Assembly: GCA_029204225.1 (NCBI GenBank)
Contig: CM055107.1
Location: forward strand, 12,764,767-12,828,766
Length of the DNA stretch: 64,000 bases
Direction of reading: 5' to 3'
From: Diphasiastrum complanatum
Lineage: Eukaryota; Streptophyta; Lycopodiopsida; Lycopodiales; Lycopodiaceae
Shown here in pieces: positions 57,840 through 64,000 of this stretch. The notes beneath the pieces are model-generated. The model was not told where the DNA came from, searched no databases, and saw nothing but the letters and a program-made list of their open reading frames with translations. Every line of letters starts with the position of its first letter. The first letter of the stretch is position 1. Both the position numbers and the translations under genes were made by a program.

Positions 57840-58985
57840 AAGAACTTATTTGTTGATATAGTTGCGCTTCTCGGCAACAACTTCAACATTTGCAACCGCT
57901 TTTCAAGATAGCCCTAAATAACTGAGTGTCTCTCATTTTTCTTTCTCGGCTTTCTTTTTGTCAAGAGACTTCTCGTAGCCTATCTCCCTTCTGATGGCTT
58001 TGAATGTGATGAATCTCGTTTTTTACACCCAACGGAATAGGTCCCAGACAAGGCCTAATCTCTGGTATAAACTTGTTCATATTTCAGCTCTCGATCATCT
58101 GAACATATTGTCCTCTGAAAATCTTCGGACTCTTTTCTTTGGATTTCTTGGACAATTTTCTTGTAGGCCTTGCCAAATAGTCATCAATTGCCTTGGCACT
58201 CTTTATATCATCCTTTCTACTTCAAGGTGTTTCCTTAGTTATTCTTCCAGTTGAAGTCTTGGCCTCATCGACCCTCTTGTCTCAACGAGAAGAGGAAAAC
58301 CTTCAAATGGTAGGTTGCACACACCTTGGATTATCAGTCTCTAAAGGAGTTATAAAAATTGGTGGTAGAAACAGATTTTGGATGGATGGGTTGATGATGG
58401 CAGGGAAACATGACGAGGGGTTTGGTGGGAAGATGAAAGAACTGACAAAATTACAACTGCAACCTTAGACCCTTGTGGTGTCGAGATTTGATCACCACTT
58501 ACTTGATGAGGAGCTCACTTTGTCCTGCAAGCCCATTGTCGTCTTCATCTTTTCCTTTTGTATTGGCCTTCTCAGTGGATCTCTTTGATTCTTTTTCTAT
58601 ATTTTTTAGTATCTTTTCTTGCTGCTTCACCTGCTATTTTAAATATTCTTTCTGGCTGACCAACCAATGTAGGTGGTTATTGGTCTCCACAAGACAGTGT
58701 AATGACCTTTTAGCTGCCTTGGTAAGACTACTAGGGTCTGAAAAGAGATGAATGGTGAGATGGTGAAATAACATAAAGATGTAAGGTAGGCCCAAGTGGT
58801 GGTAGTGGTATTCTGATGATGAAAGTTGTGGTGGTAGTGATATCGGTAGATGGTGTGGATGATATAATAGACATGGAAGTAGATATAGATGTTGTGGCAA
58901 GAGAACTGGATGGCAAGAATGTGGATGGTGTGGATGTAGGAGTGGTTGAAGGAGAAGACTGATTTTTGGAGGGTTTGTGGAGGCA
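57840..58985 (-). pseudogene. Second decayed coiled-coil / Ser-Thr-rich ORF, function unknown
   Basis: Minus strand, shifting frames. A Ser/Thr/Pro-rich region (ATTSISTSMSIISSTPSTD) is followed by a helical charged segment (RSLHCLVETNNHLHWLVSQK, QVKQQEKILKNIEKESKRST, EKANTKGKDEDDNGL) and a basic stretch (KAIDDYLARPTRKLSKKSKE). The layout resembles the ORF at 46.9-49.5 kb but no residue-level match is visible. It ends just left of the G2 LTR and in the opposite orientation. Low-complexity composition makes the call uncertain. Confidence 0.35.
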
Positions 58986-59229
58986 ACCCTAACCCTAATT
59001 AATAAGTGAGAGATATTTGGCACCTTGCGTGTGTAAGTCCAACCCGATGATCACATAGTTATTTGATTAATTAGAAAGTCAATTAAAGGACTTTAGCCTT
59101 TCTGCGGGACTTTTAATGTCACAGGGCCTAGTGAATAAAGTTGGGTTTCCCTCCAATTTTGATGGTTCCCACACTTTTTTAAATTTGAATAAAAAGAGAG
59201 GCAAGAATGGACCAATAGGATTCAGAGGC

Positions 59230-59722
<493 letters not shown>

Positions 59723-59728
59723 AAATTT

Positions 59729-59740
59729 TGGCACCGTTTC
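59729..59740 (+). other. Primer-binding site of gypsy G2
   Basis: TGGCACCGTTTC, close to TGGCGCCGTTGC, the site known from Athila/Tat-type plant gypsy elements (tRNA-Asp). Different from every other element in the window. Confidence 0.65.
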
Positions 59741-60933
59741 AGTTTGCAGCATGTTTGTTGGATGGTTAGCTTGCATGCATCTTGTCATGGCATGAATAGT
59801 GTTAGATCTGCATTTAGGGTTAGTTGGAATTGATTTTACTTGATTTGAGTGAATTGCTTGTTTGAAATCTAATATGATTATAAAATAGGAAAAGCTATTC
59901 AGATCACCAATCTTAAGATTCATTTGGATCTGAGATATCAGAGAAAATAACAAAAATCGATCAAATCTGTCAGATTTGGTCAAAAAGAGACAAAAGGCAT
60001 CATCAGAGCTTAGAACTTTTTATCCTCATTTTAAAAACCTTCGCCGAGTTGCAAACACCTTCAGTTTTGTTTACAAAACCTTCAGTTTGAAGAGCAAAGA
60101 TGAATTCCTATCAGATTTCCAAAAACATCAGAAAAACTGTCAAAAAACACCAAAAAATCACCAAAACCCTAAAATATATAGAAAAAGAACCCTCGCCTAA
60201 TTCATTGTGCTTAGGTGTGATTCAGATCTATCTATTTCCAGGCCGATGAAGAATAATACCAAAAATAGAAGATTTTCAAAAGATCATTTGTCATATTGCC
60301 ATATTTTTGCCAAAAAAGTCACTTTTTTGCAAAATTATCAGTATGACCCTTGATCCTTCACCAAAATCTTTGTCGAGTTTCCAAAACATTCTATTTATAG
60401 TGAGATATTATTTTTGAGTTCGACGAAGATTCTTCATGATCAGATCATAGAAAATCTTGAAGTTTACCCTCCCCAGACTATAGAAACTATAATTTCTTGT
60501 GTCATAAACCTTCGTCCGTTTTCCCATAGTTTTATCTATGTCAGATCTTTCACCTGAGAGGTCGGCCAAGGTTTTTTTTCAAGAAATTGTCAGAAAAGTT
60601 GTTCAGAATTTTTTTTTTCCCAAAATAGCATTGTTGAACCTTCGTCGAGCCAACCTTCGCCTAGTGAACCTTCGTCGGTCCTATTTTTAGTTTTTGATTT
60701 TCTAGATCAAGTCTCTGTCAAAATTTGAATCAAATCTGAAATATTCTGAATTGGATTTTGAGAAATTTATCATTTTTGAGAGGTATCAGTTGATCAAATT
60801 TCGAAATCTTTTTCATGATATAGAATTAGATTCTTGAAAAATGGAATAGATCTAGCAAAGCTAATCCGAGATAGTTTTTTGATTGAAAAATCTAGATCCA
60901 ATCTCATTATCTATTTGATATAAACTTGTAAAG
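59741..60933 (+). promoter_or_regulatory. G2 leader with reiterated AACCTTCG(C/T)C motif
   Basis: Untranslated leader between primer site and gag ATG. Motif copies: AACCTTCGCCGAG (60,036), AAACCTTCAG (about 60,073), GAACCCTCGCC (60,186), CTTTGTCGAG (60,369), TTCGACGAAGATTC (about 60,420, reverse), AACCTTCGTCCG (60,507), GAACCTTCGTCGAG (60,636), AACCTTCGCC (60,652) and GAACCTTCGTCGG (60,666). Confidence 0.6.
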
Positions 60934-62796
60934 ATGGCTGCTCCTGGAGGTGCTCCACATGAAGTCAATCCAATTATTGTTAGAAGAGCACCCCAATTGG
61001 ATCTACCCAAATATAATGGATTAACAGATCCAGTTAGATTTTTTTAGATCTATGTTGAATCTTGTGAAGTCTATGACGAGATTTATCCTCAAGATAAACT
61101 TAAGTTGTTTCCTATGGTCTTAATAGGTGCAGCACAAGATTGGTACTATAATCAAGATGAAATTGAGCATACAGATTGGGAGGTTGTTAAACGAGCTCTC
61201 ATCACACGATTCAAACCGCGGAAGTTTATGGAAGACCCTTTCCTACTTTTAAGTAAAATTAAAATGGGAAAGCGGGAAATGGTTCAAAATTAGATTGAAC
61301 GGGTGAAACATCTCAGATTTGAATGCGAACTTGAACTAATTAACGAGAATGCCATGATTATATGATTTTTGTTAGGCCTACCTAAACGGATCAGACGTGA
61401 GCTGAAATGCCATAATGAGTATGCACTCTTGCAAAATGCTATAGACGATGCAATTCGGGAGGAGGATGAAGATTCAGACGATGAGCCAAATATCAGTATG
61501 TTGCCGTATACAGCAGGGCAGACCACTACGACATCCACCACTATTGCATCAACGAATGTCATCGCTACTGCAGAAATGATGCTCATGAGTTCGAGAAACT
61601 TGATAAGAACCAGCAAAAATAGATGGAAAAGTGTAGTCACAATTTGATGAGAAGATCAAAGCATTGGAAAATTTCCACAAACAAGCGAACAAGGAACCTG
61701 AGAAGTTTGCAAAGACTTTTCCTACCAGGAAAATGTCTAGTGTTCTATTTGTACAGGAAATCACACAGTGAACGAGTGTCCTCAATTGAAAAAACGAATA
61801 GAAATCAGTGTTTGGCATCTGTGTAATTCACCTGACCATGAGACTGCTTTTTGCAACTTCAACCCTCGGATAATTCAACAACGATATGCACAAATGGGAT
61901 ATCGAGAACCACAGTATGGAGGAAATCCAGCAGCAAGACCTCGACAATCTACTCTTGGATACCCAGAACGTTTAGCTTTACCTGCCCCACCAAAGCACTC
62001 TGCTCCTCTTGCCAATTTGATGGAACCCGAACCTTACGAAAGTGCTGAGCAATGGAACTATGGAAATGTTCAAGCAAGTGGATCTTCAGAACAATATGCT
62101 ATTTATGATGTCGCTCAACAACAAGCCTCTAGAAATTGGACCAGAGCACCACTTGGATGCTTTGCATGCGGAGAAAATCACAGAGTTGCAAAATGTCCAA
62201 ATAAAGAAAAATTTGTACCATTCTGTCGTGACTATGGTTATGGGCTGTCTAGCAAGACCGAAGCCACCACCAGCTATAGCACCTGTAAATTTGATAACAA
62301 TCAAACAAAGACCAGTAGCTCGGAATAAACCAAGTGCACCCTTGATGGTGGTCACCAGAGCACAGAAGCAGAAAGAACCAGTAGTGGATCCAGTACCTGC
62401 TGATTCTATACCATTGAATGATATACCAACAGCATCGGGGGTCTATCCAAATCTTAATGCAGAAAAACAAAGATATCAGGATATGAGGAAGTGGATTAAA
62501 CATCTGCAAGAAGAAGAGGAGCTTGAAGTTGCTAAAGCAACAGCTGAAGTTCGATCTTCACCATTGCAGCCTCCAAGAAATTTATGTACGGATATGAATG
62601 ATCAGTTACATCGTCATGAAGAACCCTTCAAGATGACTGAACCGGAAGCACCGCAAACAGAACTACTCATGAATATTTTGTCTAGCAAGATCAATATTTC
62701 ATTGGGAGAGTTCCTGAAGTTGGTCCCAAAAGAAAAAGAAGTCTTAGAGCAAAAGTTAGTTCAAGTCGAACCAGAAGTCCATCAGGCGTCACTTTT
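60934..62796 (+). pseudogene. Gypsy G2 gag with several zinc knuckles
   Basis: ATG at 60,934: MAAPGGAPHEVNPIIVRRAP, LDLPKYNGLTDPVRF, then capsid core VLIGAAQDWYYNQDEIEHTD, WEVVKRALITRFKPR and FLLGLPKRIRREL (Retrotrans_gag pattern). Stops occur at about 61,046, 61,291 and 61,363 in the same frame, and frames change near 61,620-61,740. Knuckles: CSICTGNHTVNEC and CFACGENHRVAKC (both C-X2-C-X3-H-X4-C), and a third, WHLCNSPDHETAFC, whose first Cys is now Trp. After about 62,230 the frame changes again to a Pro-rich and then acidic helical segment (KWIKHLQEEEELEVAKATAE) leading to protease. Confidence 0.85.
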
Positions 62797-63360
62797 TTGT
62801 GCTGGATTAAAGAATCTAACGAAGTACTCCATGTTGGAGCCACTTGGAAAAGTGAACAAAAGAATATCACTCTGTCAATACAACATAGACAATTTTCTAA
62901 AGAAACAGCCATGATAGATGGCGGTTCAAGAGTTAATCTGATTTTTACAAAGCTATGTGCAAAATGGGGCCTTACAAAGATCAAGTCTGCTACTTTTTCT
63001 ATTAAGCTAGTTGATCAAACGACAGTTTGTTCACGAGGAATGGTTGAAAATATACTTGTTAGAATTGCGGGAGTACAGTTCGTCATTACTTTCGTAGTGA
63101 TGGACTTACCAAAAGCGCCAAACGTCTACCGAGTTCTATTGGGACGTCCATGGTTACGAGTTGCACAAGTAATTCGTAACTGGGGTACCGGAAAAATCAC
63201 TTTTGAAAATCGTGAACGTGCAGTTAAAGTTGATCCCACAACTTGGACTATCAAACCAATGGTTCAAAAAGAGAATGACGATTCGTCAACAACGGATCAC
63301 ACTTGTGACCGACCAGAGAAAAATTTGGATTACGATTCTCAAACGGATACTGTCAATTGA
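62797..63360 (+). CDS. Gypsy G2 aspartic protease region
   Basis: Open frame containing ITLSIQHRQF, the catalytic motif AMIDGGSRVNLI (Asp codon at 62,917-62,919; D-G-G form), IAGVQFVITFVVMD and LLGRPWLRVAQVIRNW, the flap and C-terminal motifs of retropepsins in plant gypsy elements. Upstream codons (ESNEVLHVGATWK) belong to the linker from gag. The frame ends at TGA 63,358, but coding-like text resumes downstream, so this is part of a longer polyprotein. Confidence 0.8.
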   Translation: MCWIKESNEVLHVGATWKSEQKNITLSIQHRQFSKETAMIDGGSRVNLIFTKLCAKWGLTKIKSATFSIKLVDQTTVCSRGMVENILVRIAGVQFVITFVVMDLPKAPNVYRVLLGRPWLRVAQVIRNWGTGKITFENRERAVKVDPTTWTIKPMVQKENDDSSTTDHTCDRPEKNLDYDSQTDTVN

Positions 63361-64000
63361 AATGAAACTCTTGCAACGATTGACTGTACAGCAAGATATA
63401 TGTGTCAACAAGATAATCAATCAGATTTGAGCAAGATTTTCTTATTAGATCAAACTTTGGATACACCAATCACGTTTCCACTGAATGTGCTTAATGTAGC
63501 CTGGATATCAACGGAACCTACACCAAATCCGATTGAGGATGAACTCATTCCTGTGAGTCATGCCTGGCAATGCTGAACTTACAAATGAGCATATTTTAAA
63601 TCATATGGATCCGACCAGATTTGGAGTGCGCAATGTTCTTGATGAACCAACAATAAAACTGCCCAAATCAATTATATTGAAGGAAGATAGGATCACAGAA
63701 TTGATAACAAAGAAACAAGCTAAGCAACATTATAATACGGTCCTGAAATGGGAAAATCTCCCTCAAAAGATTGATTCAAAGGAAGTGCACCCTTATTGGA
63801 CAAAGGCAAAAGGAAAGTCGAGGATGATTCTTCAAGTCAAAATTCTAGTAAGACATCATCGTCTAGGAAGTCTTCACCTTTGAAGAAAAATTTATTTTCT
63901 CAGAAGTCATCACCTCCACGGTCAATTCCTGCTAAGAAAGCTAAGCGAAGATCCAAGACAAGTCCTTTCGAAAAAGAACAAGCAGATGCAGTCCAGCATG
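63361..64000 (+). pseudogene. G2 protease-RT linker, Lys/Ser-rich
   Basis: Two frames: MPGNAELTNEHILNHMDPTR, NVLDEPTIKLPKSIILKEDR, LITKKQAKQHYNTVLKWENL (63,560-63,830), then after a shift KGKRKVEDDSSSQNSSKTSS, RKSSPLKKNLFSQKSS and SIPAKKAKRRSKTSPFEKEQ. The last segment is strongly basic and could act as a nuclear-localisation or nucleic-acid-binding tail. The window ends before RT. Confidence 0.6.

Noticed and set aside
57586-57861. 91-residue frame with a hydrophobic N-terminus
   Set aside because: No recognisable family; probably an antisense shadow of the decayed minus-strand ORF region.
58982-59000. Telomere-like AACCCTAACCCTAA
   Set aside because: Only about two units; chance or minor interstitial remnant.

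Overview
The window is repeat-dense, AT-rich nuclear DNA from a land plant with a large genome. The evidence is many LTR retrotransposons primed by plant initiator-Met tRNA (TGGTATCAGAGC), a chromodomain Ty3/gypsy element (chromovirus), several Ty1/copia lineages, a hAT transposase relic, GA/CT microsatellites and almost no host coding sequence. A fern, lycophyte or similar lineage is possible, but the sequence alone does not fix the species. I saw no rRNA genes, CRISPR arrays or bacterial-type operons.

Layout. 1-1564: 5' part of a decayed minus-strand copia element (gag relic, PBS, LTR). 2.7-4.35 kb: decayed hAT transposase (+). 6.64-8.2 kb: LTR/PBS-like sequence with a weak gag relic. 12,624-18,482: complete, recently inserted gypsy chromovirus H. 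Its LTRs differ at 3 of 352 bases, yet its PR-RT connector is inverted and most of the integrase core is missing. 23,015-24,244: two consecutive exons resembling the C-terminus of a plant THH1/TOM1/TOM3-type seven-helix membrane protein, the only likely host gene. 27.8-29.64 kb: minus-strand copia L1 (RNase H plus a long 3' LTR). It is fused to copia M (29.67-34.4 kb), which carries a long GA tract in each LTR and lacks RT.

34.4-50.73 kb is a nest. A minus-strand gypsy element (G') has its 3' LTR at 35.9-36.34 kb and its RT-RNase H at 50.05-50.73 kb, with a long coiled-coil ORF between them. That ORF is split by copia S (36.6-46.9 kb). The RT of S is split in turn by copia T (37,357-43,502, perfect 5-bp target duplication CACCA). 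T is almost intact: one 1,320-codon polyprotein frame with a single stop in integrase.

52.6-57 kb: copia integrase relic, then an L-family LTR (L2) split by the small copia derivative N2 (54,306-55,957). 57.6-59 kb: second decayed coiled-coil ORF (-). 59.2 kb to the end: 5' part of a plus-strand gypsy element G2, same LTR family as G', with a primer site of a different type (TGGCACCGTT), a long leader, gag with several zinc knuckles and a protease. It runs off the window before RT.

The most unusual signal is a reiterated motif, consensus GAACCTTCG(T/C)C(G/C), with its reverse complement. It fills the G2 leader upstream of gag and also the spacer upstream of the coiled-coil ORF in G'. Other signals worth checking are the inverted segment in H, its perfect G-box hairpin, and the W-box cluster in the U3 of copia M.
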